Assembly: GCF_019510245.1 (NCBI RefSeq)
Contig: NZ_JAEKKT010000117.1
Span: 124,001-188,000 of the forward strand
Length of the DNA: 64,000 bases
Origin: Streptomyces sp.
GTDB lineage: Bacteria; Actinomycetota; Actinomycetes; Streptomycetales; Streptomycetaceae
Reading direction: 5' to 3'
Shown here: in pieces, positions 8,106 through 16,802 of the stretch
Layout of the letters: the number at the start of each line of letters is the position of its first letter
Position numbering within the stretch: position 1 is the first letter of the stretch
Notes under the pieces: model-generated
Database searches by the model: none
What the model was told of the DNA's origin: nothing
Seen by the model: the letters and a program-made list of their open reading frames with translations, nothing else
Translations under genes and position numbers: made by a program

Positions 8106-8213
8106 ATGAACTCTCCTGACGCCATCGTGCCGCTGACCACCGCGACCGTCCGTCGGGTGCGGGTCCAGCAGCAGCCGGGGCGTCCCTGGAGGCCCGAGCC
8201 CGCACGCGCGTGA
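8106..8213 (+). CDS. Possible 35-codon leader peptide coupled to the LysE-type exporter
   Basis: ATG AAC ... TGA encodes 'MNSPDAIVPLTTATVRRVRV' plus 15 more residues rich in Arg, Pro and Gln. A weak AGGA lies 8 bases upstream. Its stop overlaps the exporter start (GTGA). This arrangement suggests translational coupling or a regulatory leader, but the ORF could also be the remnant of a longer exporter N-terminus. Nothing in it identifies a function. Confidence 0.3.
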   Translation: MNSPDAIVPLTTATVRRVRVQQQPGRPWRPEPARA

Positions 8214-8833
8214 CGGCCGCGCTCGTCGCCGGCCTGCTCGCCGGGTACGGGATCGCCGTCCCGGTCGGCGCGGTCGGCACATATCTAGTGTCCCTCACCG
8301 CTCGCACGTCACTGCGGACCGGCGCCTGCGCCGCGCTCGGTGTGGCGAGCGCCGACGGCCTGTACGCCCTGCTCGCCACGGTCGGCGGCGCCGCGCTGGC
8401 GGCGGCGCTGCTGCCGGTGCTGGCGCCGCTGCGCTGGGTCTCGGCCCTGGTGCTGGTGGCGCTCGCGGTGCGCGGCGCGGCGGTCGCGCTGCGCCAGTAC
8501 CGGGAACGGCGGCTCACGACCCGGGCCGAGCGGCCGGTACCCGGCCCCGGACGGGCGTATCTCGGCCTCCTCGGGATCACGCTGCTCAACCCCACGACGG
8601 TGATCTACTTCGCCGCCCTGGTGGTCGGCACGCGTTCCGCCGAGGCGGTACGGCCGCTGGAGCAGGGTGTCTTCGTCCTCGCGGCCTTCGCCGCGTCCGC
8701 GAGCTGGCAGCTCCTGCTGGCCGGCGGCGGGGCACTCCTCGGCCGCGGCCTGACCGGCCACCGGGGCCGCCTGGTCACGGCGCTGCTGTCGAGCGGCGTG
8801 ATGCTGGGGCTGGCGGCCCGGATGGTGCTGTGA
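8210..8833 (+). CDS. LysE/RhtB-family amino acid exporter
   Basis: A 207-residue membrane protein with about six hydrophobic segments. The N-terminus 'LLAGYGIAVPVGAVGTYLV' has the family's Pro-Gly signature, and the centre has 'LLGITLLNPTTVIYFAALVVG', which matches the conserved NP motif of LysE/RhtB exporters. The GTG start overlaps the upstream short ORF. Substrate cannot be inferred; members export amino acids or small metabolites. Confidence 0.88.
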   Translation: MTAALVAGLLAGYGIAVPVGAVGTYLVSLTARTSLRTGACAALGVASADGLYALLATVGGAALAAALLPVLAPLRWVSALVLVALAVRGAAVALRQYRERRLTTRAERPVPGPGRAYLGLLGITLLNPTTVIYFAALVVGTRSAEAVRPLEQGVFVLAAFAASASWQLLLAGGGALLGRGLTGHRGRLVTALLSSGVMLGLAARMVL

Positions 8834-8965
8834 CCGGGCCGGCGCCCGGTGCCCACGGGGCGCGGGCGGGATACCGGCACGGGACCGGTGTCGTACGGAT
8901 GATCCGGGGCACTTCGCGTGTTGAATCATCACGTCATTCCTGGAAACGACGAGGGGACGGACCTC

Positions 8966-9406
8966 ATGCCTCTTGAGGGCGAGTACGAGCCCAGCCCGGC
9001 CGCCTGGGTGCGCGAGCAGGTCGAGTTGTACGAGAGCTCGGGCGGGAAGGAGGGCACGACACTGATGGACACGGGGTTGCCCGTCATCCTGCTCACCACC
9101 CTGGGTGCGAAGAGCGGCAAGATCCGCAAGACGCCGCTGATGCGGGTGGAGCACGACGGGAAGTACGCCGTGGTCGCCTCGCAGGGCGGCGCGCCCAAGC
9201 ATCCGGTCTGGTACTTCAACATCAAGTCACACCCGGTCGTCGAGCTCCAGGACGGGCCGGTCAAGCAGGACATGACCGCTCGTGAGGTCACCGGTGCGGA
9301 GAAGGCCGAGTGGTGGGAGCGGGCCGTCGCGGCGTATCCGCCGTACGCCGACTACCAGAAGAAGACCAGCCGGGAGATCCCGTTGTTCGTGCTGGAACCG
9401 AAGTAG
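8966..9406 (+). CDS. Deazaflavin (F420)-dependent nitroreductase family protein (Ddn-like)
   Basis: A 146-residue protein of the split beta-barrel Ddn family. Key segments are '[20 protein letters not shown]', a strand with Arg-Lys for F420 phosphate, '[18 protein letters not shown]', and the C-terminal '[19 protein letters not shown]'. Mycobacterial Ddn reduces quinones and nitroimidazoles with F420H2. Streptomyces has several paralogues of unknown substrate. I chose the ATG at 8966 because GAGGGGAC precedes it. A frame opening at 8918 has no ribosome-binding site. Confidence 0.9.
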   Translation: MPLEGEYEPSPAAWVREQVELYESSGGKEGTTLMDTGLPVILLTTLGAKSGKIRKTPLMRVEHDGKYAVVASQGGAPKHPVWYFNIKSHPVVELQDGPVKQDMTAREVTGAEKAEWWERAVAAYPPYADYQKKTSREIPLFVLEPK

Positions 9407-9540
9407 CCGGAACCGGACCACCCGGAACCGCAGCAGGGGAATTGGCGGTTCCGGGAATTCATTCCGGCCGGGGACCGTCGGAATTTAGAAAAATCTGTTT
9501 CGGGGAGGCATGAACCGGCTTCGGCCCGGGCAGCCGAATA

Positions 9541-10689
9541 TCAGGCCCCGCCGCGTTCCCCCGTCGCGGCGGGGCTTTCACGTGCCTCCTGCGCGGAGCG
9601 GTCGGTCACGTCCAGGAAGACCTGGTCGGTCTCGTGGAACCTGTCGGCGAGCGTCCCCTTGATGCGCACCAGGACCTCCTCCACGTCCTCGCTGTCGAGG
9701 CCGGGCACCAGGTCGACCCGGGCCGCGACGAGGGTCGATTCGAGCCCCATCTGCATCGTGAAGAGCGCCTCCACACTGTCGATCTCGGACTCCGCTTCCA
9801 GCAGCTCGCGGATCCTGGCGCTGAGTTCCGGATCCGCGGCCTCCCCGATCAGCTGGTCGCGGGCGTCGGCGCCCAGCCGGTAGGCGACGTACACGAGCAG
9901 GGCGCCGATGGCCAGCGACGCCGACGCCTCCCAGGCGACCTGGCCGGTCACCATGTGCAGGACCATGCCGACGATCGCGAGGCAGACGCCGAGCACCGCG
10001 GTGCCGTCCTCGGCGATCACCGTGCGCAGCGCCGGATCGCGCAGCCCGCGGTCCTCCCCGCGGGCCTGGTGCAGCGCCCGGATCAGGGACGCGCCCTCGG
10101 CGAGCAGGGAGATGCCCAGTACGACCAGTCCGGCCACGTAGCCGCTGAGCTCTTCGTCCGCGCCGTTGCGCAGCGCCTCGACCCCCTGGAAGAAGGAGAA
10201 GCAGCCGCCCATGACGAAGATCCCGACGGCCGCGAGCAGGGCCCAGAAGAAGCGCTCCTTGCCGTAGCCGAAGGGGTGCCGGGTGTCCGGCGGGCGGCGG
10301 CTGCGGCGCAGGGCGGCCAGCAGGAAGACCTCGTTCAGGCTGTCGGCGACGGAGTGCGCGGCCTCCGACAGCAGCGCCGGCGAGCCGGCCACGACCCCGC
10401 CGACGGCCTTGGCGGCCGCGATCACCAGATTGGCGGCGAGCGCAACGAACACGGTCACGCGGGTCCGGCGATCGGCCGTCGGCTGCCCCGACAGCTTCTG
10501 CTCCGAACGCTCCCGCTCCGGCCGCTTCCGATCCGAGTGTTGCTGAACAGACTGTTTCGGATCCGACTGTGTGTGGTCCGACTGTTTCTGGTCCGACTGT
10601 TTCGGTTTCAGATTCCCACGCTTCCGGTCCGGCTGCTTCTGTTGTGGATGCTTCTGATGCAGATGCTTCTTTGACGGTGTCCAGCCCAC
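9541..10689 (-). CDS. Cation diffusion facilitator (CDF) transporter with repetitive N-terminal tail
   Basis: About 382 residues if the GTG at 10689 is used. The first ~75 residues are a hydrophilic Lys/Gln/His/Ser/Asp-rich tail with five-residue repeats (KQSDQ, KQSDH, TQSDP, KQSVQ) encoded by a 15-bp DNA period at 10562, 10577 and 10592. The CDF domain follows: TM1 'VFVALAANLVIAAAKAVGG', metal-site region 'LLSEAAHSVADSLNEVFL' (HxxxD), a second 'AEDGTAVLGV' in TM5, and the C-terminal cytoplasmic ferredoxin-like domain ('RVDLVPGLDSEDVEEVL'). It probably exports divalent metal such as Zn or Mn. The start is uncertain: no strong Shine-Dalgarno is seen, and the frame is open to an ATG at 10848. 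Confidence 0.82.
   Translation of the reverse strand: MGWTPSKKHLHQKHPQQKQPDRKRGNLKPKQSDQKQSDHTQSDPKQSVQQHSDRKRPERERSEQKLSGQPTADRRTRVTVFVALAANLVIAAAKAVGGVVAGSPALLSEAAHSVADSLNEVFLLAALRRSRRPPDTRHPFGYGKERFFWALLAAVGIFVMGGCFSFFQGVEALRNGADEELSGYVAGLVVLGISLLAEGASLIRALHQARGEDRGLRDPALRTVIAEDGTAVLGVCLAIVGMVLHMVTGQVAWEASASLAIGALLVYVAYRLGADARDQLIGEAADPELSARIRELLEAESEIDSVEALFTMQMGLESTLVAARVDLVPGLDSEDVEEVLVRIKGTLADRFHETDQVFLDVTDRSAQEARESPAATGERGGA
9545..9575 (+). terminator. Hairpin terminator of the Ddn-like gene, inside the CDF 3' end
   Basis: GCCCCGCCGCG (9545-9555) pairs with CGCGGCGGGGC (9565-9575) and is followed by TTTC on the + strand. It lies in the last codons of the convergent CDF gene. It has nearly the same stem and loop style as the hairpin at 43979-44012. 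Confidence 0.6.
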
Positions 10690-10805
10690 GCCCGCCGACT
10701 GCCCCGACGCGCGCTGATCACTCCGTGCGAGAGGCGGAAATAGGGGAACGCATTTCCTCAGGCCTCCCGATCGACCGTAGGGCGGCCCCCGGGCAAGGAG
10801 GACGC

Positions 10806-11822
10806 ATGAGCGGCGGCGACGGCAACAGCGCGCTGGGACACAAGGCATTCGACCGGTCCCCCAGCCACTTCAGGGACCGGATCACCGCGGACGGCCGGGA
10901 CGGCTGGCCGGTCGCGGCCGGGCGCTACCGGCTGGTGGCCAGCCGCGCCTGCCCGTGGGCGAGCAGAGCGGTGATCTCCCGGCGGCTGCTCGGCCTGGAG
11001 GACGCGCTGTCGCTCGCCGTCACCGACCCGATCCAGGACGACCGCAGCTGGCGCTTCACCCTCGACCCCGGCGGCCGTGACCCGGTGCTCGGCATCCGCT
11101 ACCTCAGCGAGGCGTACGACCGCCGGGAGACCGGCTACCCGGGCGGGGTGAGCGTGCCCGCCGTCGTGGACGTGCCGAGCGGGCAGCTGGTCACCAACGA
11201 CTACCAGCGGCTGACCCTGGACCTGGCCACCGAATGGACGGCACTGCACCGGGACGGGGCGCCGGACCTGTACCCCGCACGGCACCGGGACGAGATCGAC
11301 GCGGTGATGGCGGAGGTGTACGAGGACGTCAACAACGGGGTCTACCGAGCCGGTTTCGCACACGAGCAGAAGAAGTACGAGGAGGCGTGCGCCGGGGTGT
11401 TCCGGCGGCTGGAACTGCTCGCCGGGCGACTGGCCGGGCGGCGCTACCTGGTCGGGGACACGATCACGGAGGCCGACATCCGGCTGTTCACGACGCTGGT
11501 GCGGTTCGACGCCGTCTACCACGGCCACTTCAAGTGCAACCGCCTCAAGCTCACGGAGCAACCGGTGCTGTGGGCGTACGCCAGGGACCTCTACCAGACG
11601 CCGGGATTCGGTGACACCGTCGACTTCGACCACATCAAGCGGCACTACTACCAGGTCCACACCGGGATCAACCCGACCCGGATCGTCCCCCTCGGCCCGG
11701 ATCTCGCCGGGTGGCTGACGCCCCATCACCGGGAGGAGCTCGGCGGCCGGCCCTTCGGGGACGGGACGCCGCCCGGCCCTGTGCGGGCGGCCGAGGAAGT
11801 CGCGGTCGCGGGTCGGCCCTGA
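10806..11822 (+). CDS. Xi-class glutathione-transferase-like enzyme (glutathionyl-hydroquinone reductase family)
   Basis: A 338-residue protein of the YqjG/ECM4 family. The catalytic Cys lies in 'VASRACPWASRAVISRRLLG' (CPWA motif), followed by the substrate strand 'YPGGVSVPAVVDV' and an all-alpha C-terminal domain with 'YLVGDTITEADIRLFTTLVRFDAVY'. Family enzymes reduce glutathionyl-hydroquinones. Streptomyces makes mycothiol rather than glutathione, so the natural thiol is uncertain. AAGGAGG precedes the ATG at 10806. It is followed at 16 bases by the DUF4235 gene. Confidence 0.9.
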   Translation: MSGGDGNSALGHKAFDRSPSHFRDRITADGRDGWPVAAGRYRLVASRACPWASRAVISRRLLGLEDALSLAVTDPIQDDRSWRFTLDPGGRDPVLGIRYLSEAYDRRETGYPGGVSVPAVVDVPSGQLVTNDYQRLTLDLATEWTALHRDGAPDLYPARHRDEIDAVMAEVYEDVNNGVYRAGFAHEQKKYEEACAGVFRRLELLAGRLAGRRYLVGDTITEADIRLFTTLVRFDAVYHGHFKCNRLKLTEQPVLWAYARDLYQTPGFGDTVDFDHIKRHYYQVHTGINPTRIVPLGPDLAGWLTPHHREELGGRPFGDGTPPGPVRAAEEVAVAGRP

Positions 11823-11838
11823 GAAGGCGGAGGCAGGC

Positions 11839-12144
11839 ATGGCCAAGAGCAGGAAGAAGCTGAAGCTCCCCCTCGTCTACGCACCCCTCGGTTACGTGCT
11901 GAGCTGGGCCGGCGGGGCGCTGGGCGCACTCGCCTTCCGCCGCACCTGGAAGGCGCTGCGCGGCGAGGAGGACGCGCCGGACGCCCTGGACCGGGACCGC
12001 GGCTGGGGCGAGGTGCTGCTGGCCGCGGCGGTCCAGGGCGCGGTCTTCGCGGTGGTGCGCAGCGCCGTGGACCGGACCGGTGCGAGGGCCATAGAGCGCT
12101 CCACCGGGGTGTGGCCGACGGCCGGCAAGGGTGGCCGGGACTGA
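11839..12144 (+). CDS. DUF4235 small membrane protein
   Basis: A 101-residue protein with a basic N-terminus 'MAKSRKKLKLPLVYAPLGYV', one hydrophobic segment in the first 35 residues and a second at 'VLLAAAVQGAVFAVVRSAVD'. This layout matches the actinobacterial DUF4235 family, whose function is unknown. It follows the glutathione-transferase-like gene closely with its own GGAGG-like site and is probably cotranscribed. Confidence 0.85.
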   Translation: MAKSRKKLKLPLVYAPLGYVLSWAGGALGALAFRRTWKALRGEEDAPDALDRDRGWGEVLLAAAVQGAVFAVVRSAVDRTGARAIERSTGVWPTAGKGGRD

Positions 12145-12150
12145 GCGGTC

Positions 12151-12543
12151 TCAGCCCTGCTTAGGTGCCGGGGTCGGCATCAGGCGCAGGGTGAAGGAGT
12201 GTCCGGCCGGGTCGGCGTACCCGCGTTCCTCGTACGGCCCGGCCGGGTCCTTCGTCTCGATCGGCCGTCCGCCGAGGCCGACCACCCGGCGCTCGGCTGC
12301 GTCGAGGTCCTCGACCAGGAAGTCGAGATGGGCCTGGAGCGAGTTCTCGGGCCTCGGCCAGCTCGGCGGGGTCGCGTTGACGTCGCGCCGGAAGGCGATC
12401 CGGAAGCCGCCGGTGGCCCGGATCTCGATCAGGTTGGCCGAGGCCTCGCCGTCCTCGGCGTCCAGGAACTCCCGGTAGAACTGGGCGAGTTTCTCGGGTT
12501 CTGCGCAGTCGAGCACCACGACGGCCGCGGTCACCAGTGCCAT
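12151..12543 (-). CDS. VOC-superfamily (glyoxalase/bleomycin-resistance-like) protein
   Basis: A 130-residue protein with the paired beta-alpha-beta-beta-beta modules of the vicinal-oxygen-chelate fold: 'VVLDCAEPEKLAQFYREFLD' at the start and 'HLDFLVEDLDAAERRVVGLGG' in the middle, ending 'YADPAGHSFTLRL'. The common actinobacterial stand-alone form has no assigned substrate. The ATG at 12543 is preceded by GAGGGAGGA. It is convergent with the DUF4235 gene with 6 bases between. Confidence 0.85.
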   Translation of the reverse strand: MALVTAAVVVLDCAEPEKLAQFYREFLDAEDGEASANLIEIRATGGFRIAFRRDVNATPPSWPRPENSLQAHLDFLVEDLDAAERRVVGLGGRPIETKDPAGPYEERGYADPAGHSFTLRLMPTPAPKQG

Positions 12544-12633
12544 GCTTCCTCCCTCGGCAGGTTCTCCCGGCACACGTCTGTCCCGGATCAGCGGATTCAG
12601 TCGCCCACCAGCCGCTCCCGGCGCCCAGTTGCT

Positions 12634-13350
12634 TCAGCCGCTTCCCGGCGCCAGTCGGTCCAGCCGGGCCTCGGCCGCCGTCAGCAGCAGGTCGAGGGCG
12701 GCCGGATAGGAGCTGCCCCGCATCGAGGCCACGAGATGGCCGGCGGTTGCCGCGATGTTCGGGTGGGTGGCGGCGGGCAGCCGGGCGTAGGTCGCCCGCC
12801 AGACGTCCGCCTCGGCGTCCCGGGCGGGCCTGGGCAGGGCGGTGTTGGCGGAGTCGAGGGCGCTGTAGGCGAGGGCCTGGTCGACGAAGGCGTGGTACAC
12901 GCGGACCGCCTCGGCGTCCGGGAAACCGGCGTCGCGGAGTATCCCGAGAATGGTCTCGACGGCCTGGATCTCGTACGTCCGCCCCGTCACCCGGTGGGCG
13001 CTGAGCACCGCCGCCCGGGGGTGGGCGAGGGCGCCGGCGTGCATCCGCAGGCCGAGGTCGCGCAGATCGGCGCGCCAGTCGCCGGTGGGCCGCCAGACAC
13101 GCAGGGTACGGCCGATCAGCTCGTCGGCGATGGCGAGCATCAGGTCGTCGGTGTGCCGGAAGTAGCGGTAGAGGGAGCTGGGGTCGGCGCCCAGGGCGCG
13201 GCCGAGCCGGCGCACGGACAGGGCGTCGGCGCCGTGCTCCTCGATCAGCCGCAGCGCGGTCTCCACGATCAGGGCCTCGGAGAGGACCACGCCCTGTTTG
13301 GTGGGGCGCCGGCGCTGCCGGGCGGCGGCCGGGACGACACGTTCACTCAA
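12634..13350 (-). CDS. TetR-family regulator
   Basis: A 238-residue regulator. HTH: 'ALRLIEEHGADALSVRRLGRALGADPSSLYRYFRHTDDLM'. The C-terminal domain resembles the longer TetR class that has a TetR_C-type ligand domain. It is divergent from the amino acid permease and amidohydrolase genes with 128 bases between, which contain an imperfect palindrome at 13382-13396. Likely targets are itself and those two genes. The effector may be the permease substrate (inference). Confidence 0.9.
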   Translation of the reverse strand: MSERVVPAAARQRRRPTKQGVVLSEALIVETALRLIEEHGADALSVRRLGRALGADPSSLYRYFRHTDDLMLAIADELIGRTLRVWRPTGDWRADLRDLGLRMHAGALAHPRAAVLSAHRVTGRTYEIQAVETILGILRDAGFPDAEAVRVYHAFVDQALAYSALDSANTALPRPARDAEADVWRATYARLPAATHPNIAATAGHLVASMRGSSYPAALDLLLTAAEARLDRLAPGSG

Positions 13351-13381
13351 CGGACCTCCTCATGACGTGCCGGCACCTTAT

Positions 13382-13396
13382 GACAACACCGTTGAC
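13382..13396. promoter_or_regulatory. Candidate TetR operator
   Basis: GACAAC-ACC-GTTGAC: six-base arms with one mismatch around a 3-base centre, 31 bases upstream of the tetR start codon and 82 bases from the permease start. Position and symmetry fit autoregulation. It is not proven. Confidence 0.45.
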
Positions 13397-13478
13397 CTGT
13401 GAAGGGCACCGGCAGTTTCATGTCCCGTCACCGGGGCCGACCAGTCCGGCCCCCAGGTGCGAGCGGAGTGTGCCGGCC

Positions 13479-14972
13479 ATGACCGACCAGCCCTACACGG
13501 CGGACCCCCCTGAGTTGCGCAGATCCCTCGGCGTCCTCGACGGCGTCGCGGTCGCCGCGTCCAGCACCGCGGCCACCACCAGCATCGGCATCGGCCTGGG
13601 GGTGACGGCCGGGGTGGTCGGGCTGCATCTGCCGGCCATCATGCTGCTGGCGTTCCTGCCGGTCCTCGGGATCGCGGGCGCCTACTCCCGGCTGAACCGG
13701 GTGGAGCCGAACGCGGGCAACGGCTACGTGTGGGTGGGCCGTTCACTCAATCCCTGGCTCGGCTTCCTGGTCGGCTGGGTGAACATCGTGGCGACGGTGG
13801 CCTTCCTCGCCTACACCACGGCGGTCACGGGATCCGCGATGCTGCAACTGGCGGGAGAGGCCGGAGTGCACCGGATCGGCTCGCTCGCGCTCGACCCCGG
13901 CTCGACGGCGCAGACCACGGCCCTCGGGATAGTGGTCCTGGTCGCCGTCACCCTCACCGCCGTGACCGGCATCCGTACCGCCGCCCGCCTGCAGACCGGG
14001 CTGCTGGTCTTCGAGTACGCGGTCCTGCTCGGGTTCTGCGGCTACGGCATCGTCGCCGGGCCACATCCCTTCAGCCTGAGCTGGTTCGACCCGTTCGCGA
14101 TCCCGTCGGCCACCGCGCTCGCCCAGGGCCTGCTCCTGTCGGTGTTCTGCTACTGGGGTTTCGAGGCCGCGTTCAGCGTCAACGAGGAGGTCCGCGACCC
14201 CCGGGACGCCTCCCGGGCCGGGCTGATCACCTTGGTGACCATGCTGGGACTGTTCCTGCTCGGCTCGGTGGCCTTCCAGCGGGTGCTGTCGGAGCAGGAG
14301 CTGGCCGGGCACGGGGCCGAGGGTCTGGCGTTCTTCGGCGACCGGCTGGCCGCGCAGCCCTGGGCCGCGCTGCCGCTGGTGGCGCTGATGTTCTCGGCGG
14401 TGGCCTCGCTGCAGGCCGGGGTGATCCCAACGGCGCGGGGCATGTTCGCGATGAGCCGGGACCGTACCCTCGGGCCGCTGTGGTCCAGGGTCAGTGGCCG
14501 GTACGGGACCCCGGCGGCCGGCACCCTGCTGATCGGCGTGCTGGCTGCGGCCGTCGCCGGACTCGCGCTGGTGATCCCGCGGCTCGCCGACATGATCATG
14601 GCGACGGTGAACGCCGTCGGCATCGTGGTCGCCCTGTCCTACGCGCTCACCGCGCTGGCCGCCGCCGCGCGCTTCCGCTCCCTGCTGCGCGAGGACTGGC
14701 GGCAGGGGGTGGCGGCCGTGGTGCTTCCGGCGCTGAGCGCCCTCGCCCTGCTGGGTCTCGGCGGCTACCTCGGCTGGTCCTTCTACACCTCCGCAGACCA
14801 CTTCGAGGTCAGCGCGGACAACGGGTGGTTCCTGCTGGCCACCCCGCTGGCGATGATCGTGTCCGGGTTCGTCGCGGCCGGCTGGGCGAAGTACGTGCGC
14901 CGCTCGCCGTACTTCCGCACCGGCCGGGGCACCGACGCCGACGCGCCCCAGCTGCTCACGACCTCCAACTGA
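13479..14972 (+). CDS. APC-superfamily amino acid permease
   Basis: A 497-residue transporter with about 12 hydrophobic segments. The N-terminal 'LDGVAVAASSTAATTSIGIG' and the TM6-like 'LSVFCYWGFEAAFSVNEEVRDP' (the E-x-x-x-P style of APC permeases) support the family. It probably imports an amino acid or amine by H+ symport. The start at 13479 is preceded by GGAG; the 39 codons upstream in frame are low-complexity. It lies 12 bases upstream of the amidohydrolase, which may act on its substrate. Confidence 0.88.
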   Translation: MTDQPYTADPPELRRSLGVLDGVAVAASSTAATTSIGIGLGVTAGVVGLHLPAIMLLAFLPVLGIAGAYSRLNRVEPNAGNGYVWVGRSLNPWLGFLVGWVNIVATVAFLAYTTAVTGSAMLQLAGEAGVHRIGSLALDPGSTAQTTALGIVVLVAVTLTAVTGIRTAARLQTGLLVFEYAVLLGFCGYGIVAGPHPFSLSWFDPFAIPSATALAQGLLLSVFCYWGFEAAFSVNEEVRDPRDASRAGLITLVTMLGLFLLGSVAFQRVLSEQELAGHGAEGLAFFGDRLAAQPWAALPLVALMFSAVASLQAGVIPTARGMFAMSRDRTLGPLWSRVSGRYGTPAAGTLLIGVLAAAVAGLALVIPRLADMIMATVNAVGIVVALSYALTALAAAARFRSLLREDWRQGVAAVVLPALSALALLGLGGYLGWSFYTSADHFEVSADNGWFLLATPLAMIVSGFVAAGWAKYVRRSPYFRTGRGTDADAPQLLTTSN

Positions 14973-14984
14973 GGAACAGGAAAC

Positions 14985-16625
14985 ATGCACGCAGATCTGC
15001 TCTTCACCGGTGGCCGCGTCCTCACCGACGAGGGCCCCACGGCCACCGCCACCGCCGTCGCCGTCACCGGTGAGCGCATCACCGCCGTCGGGTCCCCTGG
15101 GGAGCTGCGGGAGCTCGCCGGGCCGCGCACCGAGGTGGTCGACCTCGCCGGGCGGCTGCTGCTGCCCGGGTTCCAGGACGCGCACGTCCATCCGGTCCCG
15201 GCGGGCCTCGAACTGACCCAGTGCGACCTGTCCGGGCTGCGGACCGCGGCGGAGACCGTCGCCGCCGTACGCGCCTACGCCGACGCGCATCCGGAGCGGG
15301 CGTGGATCCTGGGCGGCGGCTGGTCCATGGAGGCGTTCGAGGGCGGCACACCGACGAAGGAGCTGCTGGACGCCGTCGTACCGGACCGGCCGGTGTACCT
15401 GCCCAACCGGGACCATCACGGTGCGTGGGTCAACAGCCGGGCGCTGGAGCTGGCCGGGATCGGCCGCGACACGCCCGACCCGGCCGACGGGCGGATCGAG
15501 CGGGACGCCTCCGGCGTGCCGAGCGGCACGCTCCAGGAGGGCGCGATGCAGCTGGTCGGCCGGCTCGCCCCGCCGGCCGGCCCGGCGGACCGGCTGGCGG
15601 CGCTGCTGCACGCGCAGCGTCATCTGCACGCGCTGGGCATCACGGCCTGGCAGGACGCGCTGATCGGGGACTTCCTCGGCATGGACGATCCGTCGTCGGC
15701 GTATCTGACCGCGGCCCGGGACGGTTCGCTGACCGCGCGGGTGGTCGGGGCGCTGTGGTGGGACCGGGAGCGCGGTGCCGAGCAGATCCCCGAACTCGTC
15801 GAGAAGCGAGCCGCGTTGAGCCACGGCAGGTTCCGGGCCGGCACGGTGAAGCTGATGCTGGACGGGGTCGCGGAGAACGGCACGGCGGCGCTGCTCGACC
15901 CCTACCTGGACAAGTGCGGCTGCACGACGGGCAATCGGGGGAAGAGCTTCATCGATCCCAGGCACCTCCCGCAGTATGTGACCGAGTTGGATGCCCTCGG
16001 TTTCCAGTGCCACTTCCACGCGCTCGGCGACCGGGCCGTACGGGACGCCCTGGACGCGGTGGAGGCGGCACGGGCCGCCAACGGGATGAGCGACACGCGG
16101 CCCCACCTGGCGCATCTTCAGGTCGTGCACCCCGCCGACGTACCGCGCTTCGCCCGGCTCGGCGCCACCGCGAACATCCAGGCGCTGTGGGCCGCCCACG
16201 AGCCCCAGATGGACGAGCTGACCATCCCCTTCCTGGGCCCGGAACGGGCCGGGTGGCAGTACCCGTTCGGGTCGCTGCTGCGCTCCGGGGCGCGGCTCGC
16301 GGGCGGCAGCGACTGGCCGGTGAGCAGCCCCGACCCGCTCCAGGGCATCCATGTGGCGGTGAACCGGGTCGAACCGGGCGGCGACGCGCCGGTCTTCCTG
16401 CCGGAGGAACGGCTGGGACTCGCGGCCGCGCTGCGGGCGTACACGGCCGGTTCGGCGTACGTGAACCACCTCGACGGCACCGGGCGGGTGGCCGTCGGCG
16501 CGCTCGCGGATCTGGTGGTCCTGGACCGCGACCCGTTCGCCGGGCCCCCCGAGCGCATCGCGGACGCACGCGTCGCGCACACATACGTCGGGGGCGCGCG
16601 AGTGTACTCGGCTCAGGAGGCATGA
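14985..16625 (+). CDS. YtcJ-like metal-dependent amidohydrolase
   Basis: A 546-residue amidohydrolase of the YtcJ/NfdA group. Metal ligands are visible at 'GFQDAHVHPVPAG' (HxH), 'FHALGDRAV' (His), 'HLAHLQVVHP' and 'GGSDWPVSS' (Asp). The terminal 'GALADLVVLDRDPF' is the small composite beta-domain typical of these enzymes. Relatives hydrolyse N-substituted formamides or similar amides. It is cotranscribed with the permease (12-base gap, AGGAACAGGAA upstream), suggesting uptake followed by hydrolysis. Confidence 0.9.
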   Translation: MHADLLFTGGRVLTDEGPTATATAVAVTGERITAVGSPGELRELAGPRTEVVDLAGRLLLPGFQDAHVHPVPAGLELTQCDLSGLRTAAETVAAVRAYADAHPERAWILGGGWSMEAFEGGTPTKELLDAVVPDRPVYLPNRDHHGAWVNSRALELAGIGRDTPDPADGRIERDASGVPSGTLQEGAMQLVGRLAPPAGPADRLAALLHAQRHLHALGITAWQDALIGDFLGMDDPSSAYLTAARDGSLTARVVGALWWDRERGAEQIPELVEKRAALSHGRFRAGTVKLMLDGVAENGTAALLDPYLDKCGCTTGNRGKSFIDPRHLPQYVTELDALGFQCHFHALGDRAVRDALDAVEAARAANGMSDTRPHLAHLQVVHPADVPRFARLGATANIQALWAAHEPQMDELTIPFLGPERAGWQYPFGSLLRSGARLAGGSDWPVSSPDPLQGIHVAVNRVEPGGDAPVFLPEERLGLAAALRAYTAGSAYVNHLDGTGRVAVGALADLVVLDRDPFAGPPERIADARVAHTYVGGARVYSAQEA

Positions 16626-16734
16626 GCAGTAACACACGTCACGGCCAGGTCACGCGTAGATCATTTACGCTCTGGGCAGCCTCGTAGCGCTTCACGGCTC
16701 AACTTTCGAGCCACGAAGGCCAGTTCGAGTGCAC

Positions 16735-16754
16735 GGGTGGCCGACAGGCCACCC
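16735..16754. terminator. Hairpin between amidohydrolase and terpene-synthase-like ORF
   Basis: GGGTGGCC-GACA-GGCCACCC, a perfect 8-bp stem with a 4-base loop. A smaller hairpin GGCTC-aactttc-GAGCC precedes it at 16696-16712. These could end the permease/amidohydrolase transcript or sit in the leader of the ORF at 16803. Confidence 0.4.
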
Positions 16755-16802
16755 GCTCGCAGGGACGGGGGGCTCTGCGCACTGTCGCCCGAAAGGAACC
16801 AC

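Noticed and set aside
13743-16637. 964-codon open frame on the - strand
   Set aside because: It lies antisense to the permease and amidohydrolase, both of which have clear family motifs. Composition is typical of a shadow frame.
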